Source: an uncultured Oscillospiraceae bacterium (lineage in GTDB: Bacteria; Bacillota; Clostridia; Oscillospirales; Acutalibacteraceae). From it: DNA of 20,150 nucleotides. The position numbers and the translations under genes were made by a program. Numbering within the stretch: the stretch's first letter is position 1; every line of letters starts with the position of its first letter. The stretch covers positions 1 through 20,150 of the forward strand of contig URYX01000010.1 in NCBI GenBank assembly GCA_900552225.1, written 5' to 3'. The notes beneath the pieces are model-generated. The model ran no database searches, was not told the DNA's origin, and saw only the letters and a program-made list of their open reading frames with translations. Positions 1 through 7,803 of this stretch are shown here, one piece after another.

Positions 1-290
1 GGCTCGAATCTTCTGGTCGACAACGGCACTGTGCTGGCGCAGCTGCTTGGCGTTTCCGAGCGCATCATCGCTGTCACCATGGTTGCCATCGGCACGTCGC
101 TTACCGAGCTTGTGACGGCGATCACGGCGATTGTCAAAAAGCAGTCTTCGATGTCAGTCGGCAACATTCTGGGCGCAAACATCATTGACATCACGATCAT
201 TCTGCCGCTGTGCGCGCTCATTTCCGGCGACGGGCTGCAGATTGCGGCGCAGTCGGTGCGGCAGGGCTTATGTATTTCCTGCTGCGGTAG
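1..290 (+). pseudogene. Ca2+/Na+ exchanger (CaCA family), 3' part, damaged end
   Basis: This is the C-terminal half of a membrane cation exchanger of the CaCA (YrbG-like) superfamily, which swaps Ca2+ for Na+ or H+ across the cytoplasmic membrane. Frame 1 is open from the window edge and shows the second alpha-repeat: a segment reading SERIIAVTMVAIGTSLTEL, then KKQSS, then VGNILGANIID, matching the family pattern GTSLPEL...VGNIxGSNIxN. Normal members continue about 50 residues with two more membrane helices. Here the family match stops near position 255 and frame 1 goes on into unrelated arginine-rich sequence to 420. Frame 3 over 261-290 reads AGLMYFLLR followed by a stop, which looks like a normal hydrophobic exchanger tail. 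I infer an internal deletion of roughly 100-150 bp with a frame change. The 5' end lies outside the window. Family identity is firm; the deletion is inferred. Confidence 0.7.
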
Positions 291-444
291 ATCGGGTTTC
301 GCGGCCGACCGCTTATTGCGGCCTGCGGGGCTTTCGGACATTCCAAGGGACGCCGTCTTCGGAAGGAGACGGCGGCCGCAGTCTGTCAAAAAACTACCCA
401 ATCGGCCCTGTTTCTGGTAGAATAGAGAAGACGGGGGTGTTTTC

Positions 445-609
445 ATGGGAGACTGGAGAAAAGATGCAGGCTGGCACCGTACTACTGCCATGACAACGGC
501 CATGGGGGATCGTTCCCGGCATCCCGCTTGCGGCTTTGTGGAAGGTTCCCCGGCGGAAAAACGGCTCAGGAACAGCAGAAAGATAAAGGACGGTGACGTG
601 AGGAAATGA
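445..609 (+). pseudogene. Short unrecognised ORF or gene remnant
   Basis: An ATG at 445, preceded by a G-rich stretch (ACGGGGGTG, about 7 nt spacing), opens a 54-codon frame starting MGDWRKDAGWHR and ending at the TGA at 607-609. That stop overlaps the ATG at 606 of the next remnant in an ATGA arrangement. The second half is unconvincing as protein (many R, K, S, T). In frame 2, positions 503-586 instead read like the tail of a membrane protein (GIVPGIPLAALWKVPRRK, then a stop at 584-586). One reading is a small gene that kept both ends but lost its middle and changed frame; another is a chance ORF. I do not recognise a family. The stretch 291-444 before it holds no gene that I can support. 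Confidence 0.25.
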
Positions 610-703
610 TGATGCCTGACTGGATTCAAACGGTGGATTGGACCGTTTTACATGGGATACGGGATACGCTCCGGCGCGGGATTATCCCATACAAGCGGCA
701 TGA
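606..703 (+). pseudogene. Remnant of a PAP2-type phosphatase gene
   Basis: Three ATG codons in a row (606, 609, 612) follow a GTGAGGA ribosome binding site. The peptide begins MPDWIQTVDWTVLHGIRDTL, which resembles the N-terminus of PAP2-superfamily membrane phosphatases (undecaprenyl-pyrophosphate or phosphatidylglycerol-phosphate phosphatase-like), where a short amphipathic helix of the form DWxxLxxIRxTL precedes the first membrane span. After about 20 residues the similarity ends; no membrane helix and no KxxxxxxRP or SGH motif follows. In frame 2 a short run reading RDYPIQAA ends at a TGA at 701-703, two bases before a strong terminator, so the native 3' end may survive after loss of the middle. 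The family call rests on about 20 residues and is tentative. Confidence 0.4.
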
Positions 704-704
704 G

Positions 705-749
705 AAAACGGCAGGCCCGGATCGTAAGCTCCCGGGGCCTGCCGTTTTT
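705..749. terminator. Bidirectional intrinsic terminator
   Basis: The arms AAAACGGCAGGCCC-GG (705-720) and CCGGGGCCTGCCGTTTT (732-748) pair over 16 bp with one bulged base and a loop of about 11 nt. T-runs sit on both sides (TTTTTG on plus, TTTTCTC on minus). It would end the remnants read from the left and the polA-HAD-LOG transcript read from the right. Confidence 0.85.
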
Positions 750-804
750 GTGTATTGTGTGTCCGGGCTTACATACCGCGTGCTTCCGGCCGCCATGGGA
801 AGAG

Positions 805-1356
805 TCAGCGGCTGCGGCTCCCGTGCCCGCGGATGGCGGCCAGCACTCCCTGCAGATCGTCGGCAAAGCAGATGCCCTGCTGACGGCCGGCATCGGAGAG
901 CCCCATCCGAATCATATGAGCCAGCAGCTGCCTGAGGCCGTCGTAGTACCCATTGAGGCTGTACAGGATGCAGGGGGCATCCAGCTGTCTGAGGGATACC
1001 ATGGACATCACCTCGGAAATCTCCTCGAGCGTGCCGGTGCCGCCGGGAAACGCCACAAAGGCGTCCCCGAGCTCGATCATCCGGGCCTTGCGCTCGGCCA
1101 TGGTCTCGGTGACAATCAGCTGTGTCAGCCCCTCATACTGCAGCTCACGCTCCATAAAATAGCGGGTCTCCACGCCGATGACTCTGCCTCCGGCCGACAG
1201 CACGCTTTGGGCCAGCTCGCCCATGAGCCCGGTTTTGGAGCCGCCGTAGACGAGCACGTGGCCGTTTTGGCCGATCCACTGTCCCAGCTCGCAGACGGCC
1301 TGCTTCAGGGCGGGGTCGTTTCCCTCGCTGGCTCCGAGATATACCGTGATATGCAT
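805..1356 (-). CDS. LOG-family protein (putative nucleoside-monophosphate phosphoribohydrolase)
   Basis: This 183-residue protein belongs to the LOG family (TIGR00730), often mislabelled lysine decarboxylase. Characterised members cleave the N-glycosidic bond of nucleoside 5'-monophosphates, including cytokinin ribotides, releasing the base and ribose 5-phosphate. The diagnostic signatures are present: GGSKTGLMG at residues 38-46, AERKARM at 87-93 and PGGTGTLEE at 104-112. The length is normal for the family. The ATG at 1356 is preceded by AGGAGG at 1367-1372 with 10 nt spacing, which settles the start. It is the last gene of the polA unit, 69 bp after the HAD gene, and the terminator at 705-749 follows. 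Its role in bacteria that make no cytokinins is unclear; turnover of damaged or excess nucleotides is a reasonable inference. Confidence 0.88.
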   Translation of the reverse strand: MHITVYLGASEGNDPALKQAVCELGQWIGQNGHVLVYGGSKTGLMGELAQSVLSAGGRVIGVETRYFMERELQYEGLTQLIVTETMAERKARMIELGDAFVAFPGGTGTLEEISEVMSMVSLRQLDAPCILYSLNGYYDGLRQLLAHMIRMGLSDAGRQQGICFADDLQGVLAAIRGHGSRSR

Positions 1357-1425
1357 ACAAAGTGTCCTCCTTCTGTGTCGGGTGCGGCGGCTCTCCGTAT
1401 GGCGGACTGTGCGGAAAGGCCGCCT

Positions 1426-2199
1426 TTATACCGTGCGGGCCAGGTCGTCGATGATATGCGCCAGAGCCCCCTCGTTGTGCGAGACCGTGAGGCGGTCGGC
1501 CGCCTCCTTGACGGAGGGGATGGCGTTGGCCACGGCATAGCCGATGTCGGCGGCCTCCAGCATGGTCAGGTCGTTTTCATAATCCCCGACCGCCACCACC
1601 GTATGTACCGACGGAAGCAGACGGCGCAGCTGCCGGACGGCATCGCCCTTGCCGCTGCCGCGGGCGTGCAGCTCGAGTCCCTCCGCCCAGCTCCGTTCCA
1701 TCGCATAGCGGTCACCGAAGCGCGCAAGCATCTGCGCCTTGAAGGCATCTCCCGCGGCGGCCGGCATGGTCAAAACCGCCTTGTAGACGGGCTCAGAGCA
1801 GTGCTCGGGCAGATGAAAGCCCGTTTCGGTGCGCGGATAGGCGGTTTCGCCCCGTAGTCCGATGCCGAGATAGATTCCGTTGACACAGGGGCAGGAGCGC
1901 TCCACCCACCGCAGCACCGCCAGGACATCGCTGTCCATCGGGTGGCTGTAGACGACGCGCTGTGTGTCCGTGTCATACAGGCAGGTGCCGTTGATGCAGA
2001 TCAGCAGGGTGTTGCAGCGCAGCCGGTCACCGAACCGCTGTGCATACTGCGGGTACCGCCCGGTCGATACGGTGAACAGCCCGCCCTCGCGCTGAAAGCG
2101 GCAGATGGCCTCCTCGTTGGCCGGCGGGACCCGGCCCGCCGCATCCACCAGGGTGCCGTCAATGTCGGAACAAATCAGATAACCGTCAAACCGTCCCAT
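1426..2199 (-). CDS. Cof-type HAD-IIB phosphatase
   Basis: This 257-residue cytoplasmic phosphatase belongs to the HAD superfamily, Cof/YbiV-like subclass IIB, which typically acts on phosphosugars, FMN or other small phosphorylated metabolites. Motif I is SDIDGTL at residues 11-17 (nucleophile D12, acid/base D14), motif II is VSTGR at 44-48, the motif III lysine is K184 in GSGKGDA, and motif IV is GDYEND at 205-210. The IIB cap lies between motifs II and III. The frame is open far upstream, but the ATG at 2199 is preceded by GGAGG at 2206-2210 and leads straight into motif I, so the longer version is rejected. It starts 17 bp after the polA stop, implying cotranscription. The substrate cannot be told from sequence. 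Confidence 0.9.
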   Translation of the reverse strand: MGRFDGYLICSDIDGTLVDAAGRVPPANEEAICRFQREGGLFTVSTGRYPQYAQRFGDRLRCNTLLICINGTCLYDTDTQRVVYSHPMDSDVLAVLRWVERSCPCVNGIYLGIGLRGETAYPRTETGFHLPEHCSEPVYKAVLTMPAAAGDAFKAQMLARFGDRYAMERSWAEGLELHARGSGKGDAVRQLRRLLPSVHTVVAVGDYENDLTMLEAADIGYAVANAIPSVKEAADRLTVSHNEGALAHIIDDLARTV

Positions 2200-2216
2200 A
2201 CGCCGCCTCCGTTTCT

Positions 2217-4778
2217 TTAGTCCTTGGCCTCGTACCAGCTGCGCCCGGTGTGCACCTCGGCGGCCAGCCGTACCCGCATGGCGGCTGCCGCCTCCATCTC
2301 CTCCTGCAGAAGCGCGCACACCTGCGCGCTCTCCGCGTCGGGGGCCTCGACGATCAGCTCGTCGTGTACCTGCAGAATGAGCTGTGCCTGCAGCCGCTCC
2401 CGCCGGAGACGGCGCCACACCCGCACCATGGCAATCTTGATGATATCCGCCGCCGTCCCCTGAATCGGCATGTTGCGGGCCACCCGTTCCCCGAAGGCGC
2501 GGGTGACGTGGTTGCCGGCACGCAGCTCGGGCAGCGGCCGCCGCCGCCCGAACAGCGTCTCGGCGTAGCCGGTGGCGCGGGCGGTCTCGATGAGATGCTC
2601 CATATACGCGGCAATGTCGCTGTAGTGCCGCATGTATCCGTCAATATAGCGCTTGGCCTCCGCATAGCTGACGTGGATATCCTCCGCCAGCGAATGGGCG
2701 CCGATGCCGTAGACGATGCCGAAATTGACCGCCTTGGCGTAGGAGCGCATCTGCGGCGTGACGGCATCCTCCGGCACATCGAATACCTGGGAGGCGGTGA
2801 TGCGGTGAATGTCCTCCCCGCTGTTGAAGGCCTGAATCATGGCGGCATCTCCCGCCATATGCGCCAGCACCCGCAGCTCGATCTGCGAATAGTCGGCGTC
2901 GCACAGCACACAGCCGTCCGCCGCGCGGAAGAAGCGCCGCAGCTCCCGTCCCAGCTCCTGCCGCACCGGAATGTTCTGCAGATTCGGCTCGGCGGAGGAG
3001 ATGCGGCCGGTACGTGTCTCGGTTTGGTTAAAGGAGGAGTGAATGCGCCCGTCTGCACCGATCACCTTGAGAAGCCCGTCGCAGTAGGTGGATTTCAGCT
3101 TGCTGAAGGTGCGGTAGGTAAGCAGCATTTCCACCGCCGGATGGGCATGGCGCAGCTTCTCCAGCACGTCGGCACTGGTGGAATAGCCGGATTTCAGCTT
3201 CTTGCCGGAGGGAAGCCCCAAGTCCTCAAACAGCGCCTTGGACAGCTGCTTCTGAGAATTCAGATTGAAGGTATAGCCGACCTCCCGGTAGATACCGTCC
3301 TGCAGCGCCTCGATCTGCCCGGTCAGCTGTTCCCCGAAGCGGCGGAGGCCGTCGGCATCCACCGCGACCCCGATCCGCTCCATATCGGCCAGCACAAGGG
3401 CAAGCGGCAGCTCCACCTCCGTGAGCAGCGGCTCCTGTCCCTGCTCGCGGATCTCCTGCGTCAGCGCATCGGCCACGGCGGGAAACACCGCCGCAGGGGC
3501 GGTATCCGGTGCCGACGCGATGCCCCGCTGCCGCGCCAGCTGGGCCAGCGGATAGTCGGAGGAATCCAGCGGATTGAGCAGATAGGCCGCCAGCCGGGTA
3601 TCCATGACGGCGACGCACGGCTCGATCCCGGCCGCCAGCAAAGCGGCATACAGCGGCTTGCTGTCGTGGGTGCGCAGCCGGAGCTTCGGGTCGGACCAGA
3701 CCTCGCGCAGCAGCAGCGGGGAGGAGAGGTGCACCAGCTTGTCCGGCAGACAGACCCACAGGGTCCCGGCCTCCTCCCCCTCGGTGCTCAGAACGGCGTC
3801 CAGTGTCCCCCGGGCAGCCTGCTGCCGCACCTCCGGGAGCGCCTCGTCTCCGCAGACGGGGAGGGAGACCGCGGCGGGCTCTCCGACCGCGGCGGGAGCG
3901 TCCGTCTCCGCCTGCAGCCCGAGCTTATCGATGAGCTTGAAAAATTCCAGCCGGGTCAGAAGCTGCAGCAGCTCCGGCTTCTGATACGGCCGGACGCGGT
4001 AATGCTCCAGCTCCGTATCCATCGGCACGGTGCGGCAGATGGTGCCGAGTGTGCGCGACAGGCGTGCGCTCTCCTCACCGAGCATCAGTTTCTGCCGCAG
4101 CGTCTCCCGCAGCGCGGCCCCGGAAAGCTCGCGGTACAGTGCATCCAGGGAGCCGAAGGTATGCATCAGCTCGAGCGCGGTTTTTTCTCCGACGCCGGGG
4201 ACGCCGGGAATCTTGTCGCTGGCATCGCCCATCAGCGCCTTGAGGTCAATGAGCTGAGCGGGCGACAGGCCGTATTTTTCCCGGATGGCGGCGGTGTCGT
4301 AGGTGACGGTCTCCGGGTGTCCCGCCTTGGTGGTGGCCAGCAGGACGGTGACGCGGTCGCTGACCAGCTGCAGCGAATCGCGGTCGCCGGTGGCGATAAA
4401 GCACTCCGAGGCCTGCTCCTCGGCGGCGCGGGCCAGCGTGCCGAGAATGTCGTCCGCCTCATAGCCCTCCTGCTCCGCAACGGTGCAGCCGAGCAGCGTC
4501 AGCGCCTCCTTGATGAGCGGAAGCTGCGAGGCCAGCTCGTCCGGCATATGCCGACGCCCGGATTTGTAGGAGGGGTACAGCTTGTGGCGGAAGGTGGGCG
4601 CAGCCAGATCAAAGGCGGCCACCACGCCGTCCGGGCTCAGCTGCTCCCGCAGCCGGAACAGAATCTGCAGAAACCCGTAGACGGCGTTCGTAAACTCGCC
4701 GTTCTGGGTGGACAGGGCACGGACCCCGTAAAAGGCCCGGTTTAAAATGCTGTTGCCGTCAAGTGCCAGGATACGCAT
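2217..4778 (-). CDS. polA: DNA polymerase I
   Basis: This 853-residue DNA polymerase I fills gaps, removes Okazaki primers and acts in excision repair. Residues 1-290 are the 5'-3' flap exonuclease (EADDILGTLA at 107-116, GDRDSLQLV at 131-139, and a helix-hairpin-helix at 185-205 reading DASDKIPGVPGVGEKTA). Residues about 300-450 are a degenerate 3'-5' exonuclease domain: the DxE of motif ExoI is absent, as in Bacillus and Taq enzymes. Residues 450-853 are the polymerase: motif A DADYSQIE at 627-634 (catalytic D627), motif B around K682 and Y690 (RSYAKAVNFGIVYG) and motif C QVHDE at 803-807 (catalytic D806). The ATG at 4778 lies 11 nt from a GGAGG site and opens the canonical MRILALDGNS; the 23 open codons upstream are not family-like. 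It is the first gene of a unit with the HAD and LOG genes. Confidence 0.97.
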   Translation of the reverse strand: MRILALDGNSILNRAFYGVRALSTQNGEFTNAVYGFLQILFRLREQLSPDGVVAAFDLAAPTFRHKLYPSYKSGRRHMPDELASQLPLIKEALTLLGCTVAEQEGYEADDILGTLARAAEEQASECFIATGDRDSLQLVSDRVTVLLATTKAGHPETVTYDTAAIREKYGLSPAQLIDLKALMGDASDKIPGVPGVGEKTALELMHTFGSLDALYRELSGAALRETLRQKLMLGEESARLSRTLGTICRTVPMDTELEHYRVRPYQKPELLQLLTRLEFFKLIDKLGLQAETDAPAAVGEPAAVSLPVCGDEALPEVRQQAARGTLDAVLSTEGEEAGTLWVCLPDKLVHLSSPLLLREVWSDPKLRLRTHDSKPLYAALLAAGIEPCVAVMDTRLAAYLLNPLDSSDYPLAQLARQRGIASAPDTAPAAVFPAVADALTQEIREQGQEPLLTEVELPLALVLADMERIGVAVDADGLRRFGEQLTGQIEALQDGIYREVGYTFNLNSQKQLSKALFEDLGLPSGKKLKSGYSTSADVLEKLRHAHPAVEMLLTYRTFSKLKSTYCDGLLKVIGADGRIHSSFNQTETRTGRISSAEPNLQNIPVRQELGRELRRFFRAADGCVLCDADYSQIELRVLAHMAGDAAMIQAFNSGEDIHRITASQVFDVPEDAVTPQMRSYAKAVNFGIVYGIGAHSLAEDIHVSYAEAKRYIDGYMRHYSDIAAYMEHLIETARATGYAETLFGRRRPLPELRAGNHVTRAFGERVARNMPIQGTAADIIKIAMVRVWRRLRRERLQAQLILQVHDELIVEAPDAESAQVCALLQEEMEAAAAMRVRLAAEVHTGRSWYEAKD

Positions 4779-4870
4779 AAAGAGACGGCCTCCTTTTCGG
4801 TGATTTGAGGCGGCACAGGCCGCGGCTGCGGTACGGGCGGGGCACATCCGTACCGGGGATTCCGTGCTTT

Positions 4871-4899
4871 AGTATACCATAGGACGGCCGAATCCGCAA
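4871..4899 (-). promoter_or_regulatory. Sigma-A promoter for polA
   Basis: On the minus strand TTGCGG (4894-4899) is followed after exactly 17 bp by TATACT (4871-4876), with TG one base before the -10 (extended -10). This leaves a leader of about 85-90 nt before the polA start at 4778. Confidence 0.75.
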
Positions 4900-4992
4900 G
4901 CCTCTCCCGCGGGTTTTCTCGGGCGGCGTCCGGGCCCGGCGCGGATACGGAATTAGCGTGGCCGTCCGCCGGCGGAATATGCGCCTCCCGCT

Positions 4993-6072
4993 TTAAGCAC
5001 CGCGAGCCGTGGAACGGCGGCACAGGCCGATCAGACTGACGGCACCGAGCGCGAGCAGGGAGGCGGCTCCCGTCCAGGAGGCGGCGGCCGGAAGAGCCTC
5101 AAAGCCGCCGGCCGTGGCAAAGGCGGAGACGGAAAAGGGCAGGTATTGCCACAGCCACAGGCTGAGCAGGCCGGAGAGGAAGCCGTGCAGCAGACGGGTC
5201 CGGAAAAAGCGGCCGTCGATCGGGCACAGGGAGGGGGCACAGGCGGCAATCTGTCCGTGGACGGAGAGACCGCCGAAGCCGAGAGACCATCCGAGCCAGA
5301 AGGGGGCGGCCGCCCCCGCGGCTGCGGCGGCAACACAGCCGCAGTTGACCTCCAGCAGGCAGGACAGCGGCAAAAGCCACCGTGCCGGAGCACCGGCCGC
5401 CTCCGTCAGAAACAGGGCGGAGGAGGCGGCCATGACAAAGCCGCACATGCCGATCAGCGAACGGCAGGCGGTGCCGACGGAATCGGCCAGTGCAGCCGCC
5501 CCGGAGAGAGGGGACGGCGGCGGGGAGGGCCGCTCCTCCTCCTTCGGGGCCGCAAACCGGCTGAGAATGCCGAGCAGCAGCGAGATTCCCCAGTGGATAC
5601 CGAGCAGCAGCCAGCCGTGCGCGCGGCTGCCGAGCAGCGAGACGCCGACGGCGTTGACGACAAAGGCGGGCCCGCCGTTGACGCAGAACAGCAGCATCCG
5701 CCTGCCGTCGGCGGCGGACAGGCGCCCGGTGCGCACCAGCTCCGCCACGGCCGCGGCCCCGGCGGGGTAGCCGCCGCAGAAGCCGATCAGAATCGCGGGC
5801 GCGCAGCAGCCGGGAAGCCGGAACAGGAAGGCGGTGAGCCGGCCGAAATACCGGCCGATACGGTCGCTGAGTCCCGACCGCACCAAAAATCCGCTCAGCA
5901 CCAGAAACGGAAGCAGCGAGGGAATCAGCACGCTGCCGCACAGCGCCAGGCCGCGGCGCACCCCGTTGGCGGCCGCCTGCGGATAGCACAGAACAGCCGC
6001 CGCCGCACAGACGAGCGCCGCACAGAGCAGTAGGGCTTTTCCCCGGCTGCCTTTGACGGTGCAGACAAACAT
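4993..6072 (-). CDS. ylbJ: Sporulation integral membrane protein YlbJ
   Basis: This 359-residue polytopic membrane protein resembles YlbJ, a mother-cell protein needed for a resistant spore in Bacillus and part of the nucleoside-recognition (Gate) domain superfamily. Hydrophobic segments run through the whole length. Typical local patterns are GFCGGYPAGAA, which is followed about 30 residues later by NGGPAFVVNAVG. Start choice: an ATG at 6108 is in frame, but the ATG at 6072 has GAGGAG at 6083-6088 with 10 nt spacing and gives a cleaner N-terminus (MFVCTVKGS then a membrane helix), so I use 6072. It is transcribed away from yqfC. In Bacillus ylbJ is under sigma-E; only a weak sigma-E-like site is visible here. 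The transported molecule, if any, is unknown for the family. Confidence 0.9.
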   Translation of the reverse strand: MFVCTVKGSRGKALLLCAALVCAAAAVLCYPQAAANGVRRGLALCGSVLIPSLLPFLVLSGFLVRSGLSDRIGRYFGRLTAFLFRLPGCCAPAILIGFCGGYPAGAAAVAELVRTGRLSAADGRRMLLFCVNGGPAFVVNAVGVSLLGSRAHGWLLLGIHWGISLLLGILSRFAAPKEEERPSPPPSPLSGAAALADSVGTACRSLIGMCGFVMAASSALFLTEAAGAPARWLLPLSCLLEVNCGCVAAAAAGAAAPFWLGWSLGFGGLSVHGQIAACAPSLCPIDGRFFRTRLLHGFLSGLLSLWLWQYLPFSVSAFATAGGFEALPAAASWTGAASLLALGAVSLIGLCRRSTARGA

Positions 6073-6102
6073 ATCGGCCACGCTCCTCTCCCATTCTGCT
6101 CC

Positions 6103-6130
6103 ATACATATGAGCGGGCGGCGGTATTATT
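6103..6130 (-). promoter_or_regulatory. Possible sigma-E-type promoter for ylbJ
   Basis: On the minus strand GAATAAT lies 13 bp upstream of CATATGTAT. The first element matches 6 of 7 positions of the sigma-E -35 consensus KMATATT; the -10 matches only the CATA core of CATACANT and the spacing is one base short. The position fits a short leader to the ATG at 6072. Suggestive only. No comparable site was found for yqfC on the plus strand. Confidence 0.25.
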
Positions 6131-6193
6131 CCCTTCTGCGGCGCATAAGCTGTCGTGTGGAAGCCGCCGGAGGGCGGAAAGGGAGGGGTTGCC

Positions 6194-6460
6194 GTGAAGC
6201 GTCCGATCGGGCCGCAGCTGGAGCAGCTGCTGGAGCTGCCGGAGGGAATTCTCTCGGGAGAGGCACGCCTGGTGGTGTACGGAAGCCGCCGTGTTGTCGT
6301 GGAGGGGGAGTGCCGTATCTGCGAATACGGCGAGGATCGGATTCGCCTGGAGACGCGGCGCGGTGTGCTCTGCTTCCGGGGACGTGAGCTGAGGCTGTCG
6401 GCCCTGCAGAAGCAGGGAGCCTCGGTGAGCGGTTATCTGATGAGCATGGAGTTTGAATGA
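6194..6460 (+). CDS. yqfC: Sporulation protein YqfC
   Basis: This small 88-residue protein is of the YqfC family, found in spore formers immediately upstream of yqfD. Features are a short N-terminal stretch reading LEQLLELPEGILSG and then beta-rich sequence ending in SGYLMSMEFE, as in family members that close with GxIxSIEF-like tails. The start is GTG at 6194, preceded by GGGAGGGG at 6181-6188; an in-frame ATG at 6155 would add 13 residues with no ribosome site and no family match. yqfD follows after 12 bp with its own GGAGGAG site, so the two are cotranscribed. Bacillus yqfC is in the sigma-E regulon. The biochemical function is not known. Confidence 0.85.
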   Translation: MKRPIGPQLEQLLELPEGILSGEARLVVYGSRRVVVEGECRICEYGEDRIRLETRRGVLCFRGRELRLSALQKQGASVSGYLMSMEFE

Positions 6461-6472
6461 GGAGGAGCCTGC

Positions 6473-7693
6473 ATGGATTCGATGCGGTGGATTCGTTTTT
6501 GCCGCGGATGGGTGGCCTTTGAGGCGGAGGGAGGCCTGCCCGAACGGATGCTGAACCTGGTGCGGGATCGGCCGATCGAGCTGTGGCGGCTGCGGCGCAG
6601 CGAGACGGGCCTCCGCGCCTGCTGCTATGTGCGGGACTACCGGAGGCTGCGCCCGGCGGCCCGGCGGACGGGCATGCGGCTGCGGCATACGGAAAAGCAC
6701 GGTCTGCCCTTCTGGCTGCACCGCTACCGTGCGCGCCTCGGTCTGCCGGTCGGCATGCTGCTGGCGGGGCTGCTGCTGTGGCTTTTGTCGGGCCGTATCT
6801 GGATGGTGACGGTGACCGGAGCCTCCGCCCCGCTGGACCGGAAGCTGTGCGATACGCTGGCCCCGCTCGGTGTGGCGGTCGGAGCCCCGCGCTCCGCGCT
6901 GCAGCCGGCGGAGCTGCAGCTCCGTGCGCTGCGGGAGCTGCCGGAGATTACCTGGCTTTCGGTCAACATGAAGGGATGTGTGGCGGAAATCTGCGTCACG
7001 GAGCGCAAGGTGGGGGAGTCGGAGCCGCAGACGGTGCGCGCCTCCAACCTGGTGGCGGCGCGGGACGGCGTGATCGTGCGCACGGAGGTGCTGTCCGGCC
7101 AGGGAACGGTGCGTGTCGGTGAGGGGGTGACGGCGGGGACGCTGCTGGTCAGCGGGGTGGTGGAAACCAAGGTGGGAACCCTGCTGCGCCGTGCGGAGGG
7201 CACCGTTTGGGCGGATACGGAACGGACGCTGTCGGCGCAGGTGCCGCTGGAGCGAACCCGGCTGCTGCCTACCGGAGAACGGGTGACGCAGACGGAGCTC
7301 CGGTTTTTCGGACTGCGGATTCCGCTGTCCGCCGCCCTGCCCGGCGATGCACGGGACCGGCTGGTGGAGGAGGAGTTTCCGCTGCGCGCGGGGGAGGCGG
7401 TGCTGCCCTGCGGGCTGCTGCGCCGCACCTATTACCGCATGGCGGAGACCCCGGTCTCCTTGACTCCCGCGGAGGCGGAGACGCTGGCACGGAGGCTTCT
7501 GGCGGAGCGGGAGGAGGCGGAGCTGGCGGGGGTGACCGTCCGCACGCGGACGGAGTGCATGGCAGAGGAAAACGGAGCAGTGACGCTGACTGTCCGCTAT
7601 GCCTGCACGGAGAATATCGCGGTCGAGCAGGTGCTGTGGGCCGAGGCTGCAGCCTCGGCCGCCCCCGGCCGGGAGCCGTTTTCCCTTCCCTGA
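6473..7693 (+). CDS. yqfD: Sporulation protein YqfD
   Basis: This 406-residue protein of the YqfD family is required in Bacillus for efficient sporulation; it is a membrane-anchored mother-cell protein of unknown mechanism. The N-terminal domain (residues 1-85, including VRDYRRLRPAARRTGMRL) is cytoplasmic. A single membrane helix spans about residues 89-107 (LPVGMLLAGLLLWLLS). A long extracytoplasmic part follows, with the family-typical LREXPEITWLSVNMKG-like segment and an ERK/REGVI-like turn (AARDGVIVRTEVLSGQGTVRV). The ATG at 6473 sits behind GAGGAGG with good spacing. It pairs with yqfC. In many Firmicutes the next genes are phoH and ybeY; here they are absent and spoIIR follows, after a hairpin at 7699-7723. 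Confidence 0.92.
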   Translation: MDSMRWIRFCRGWVAFEAEGGLPERMLNLVRDRPIELWRLRRSETGLRACCYVRDYRRLRPAARRTGMRLRHTEKHGLPFWLHRYRARLGLPVGMLLAGLLLWLLSGRIWMVTVTGASAPLDRKLCDTLAPLGVAVGAPRSALQPAELQLRALRELPEITWLSVNMKGCVAEICVTERKVGESEPQTVRASNLVAARDGVIVRTEVLSGQGTVRVGEGVTAGTLLVSGVVETKVGTLLRRAEGTVWADTERTLSAQVPLERTRLLPTGERVTQTELRFFGLRIPLSAALPGDARDRLVEEEFPLRAGEAVLPCGLLRRTYYRMAETPVSLTPAEAETLARRLLAEREEAELAGVTVRTRTECMAEENGAVTLTVRYACTENIAVEQVLWAEAAASAAPGREPFSLP

Positions 7694-7698
7694 CCTCC

Positions 7699-7723
7699 GC
7701 CTCCCGGGTCTCCGGGAGGCTTT
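7699..7723 (+). terminator. Hairpin after yqfD, probable weak terminator
   Basis: The perfect 9-bp arms GCCTCCCGG and CCGGGAGGC are separated by GTCT and followed by only three T residues. It could end the yqfC-yqfD transcript or attenuate read-through into spoIIR. Confidence 0.55.
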
Positions 7724-7734
7724 GAACCCGCCCT

Positions 7735-7786
7735 TTGGAAAAAATTTCCGAAATCGGTATAAACCCGGCCGGACTGCCCCATACTC
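7735..7786 (+). promoter_or_regulatory. Promoter region of spoIIR with forespore-type and sigma-A-type elements
   Basis: GTATA (7757-7761) followed after 18 bp by CATACTC (7780-7786) matches the sigma-G/F pattern GHATR-N18-CATNHTA at all but the last base. Bacillus spoIIR is a sigma-F gene, which fits. The same stretch also holds TTGGAA (7735-7740), 17 bp, TATAAA (7758-7763), a fair sigma-A promoter. The two overlap and sequence alone cannot say which is used. Confidence 0.5.
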
Positions 7787-7803
7787 ACGGCAGAAAGGAC
7801 GGG

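Noticed and set aside
394..423. Possible promoter with -10 TAGAAT at 418-423
   Set aside because: No acceptable -35 lies at the right spacing and the downstream frame is probably a remnant.
652..1857. Open frame of 401 codons on the plus strand opposite the LOG and HAD genes
   Set aside because: It spans a terminator and two genes on the other strand with clear motifs; composition is that of an antisense shadow.
2200..2418. N-terminal extension of the HAD phosphatase
   Set aside because: It overlaps the end of polA and is Ala/Gly/Arg-rich; the ATG at 2199 has a good ribosome site and leads directly into motif I.
2250..4745. Open frame of more than 800 codons on the plus strand opposite polA
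   Set aside because: It mirrors polA exactly, has no ribosome site and reads as low-complexity sequence rich in G, R, Q and L. Long antisense frames are expected in GC-rich coding DNA.
2217..4778. Loss of the proofreading motif in PolA as a novelty
   Set aside because: The degenerate 3'-5' exonuclease domain is usual for Firmicute DNA polymerase I.
5099..6721. Open frame of 540 codons on the minus strand across ylbJ, yqfC and the start of yqfD
   Set aside because: It overlaps three well-supported genes in the wrong frame and has no recognisable domain.
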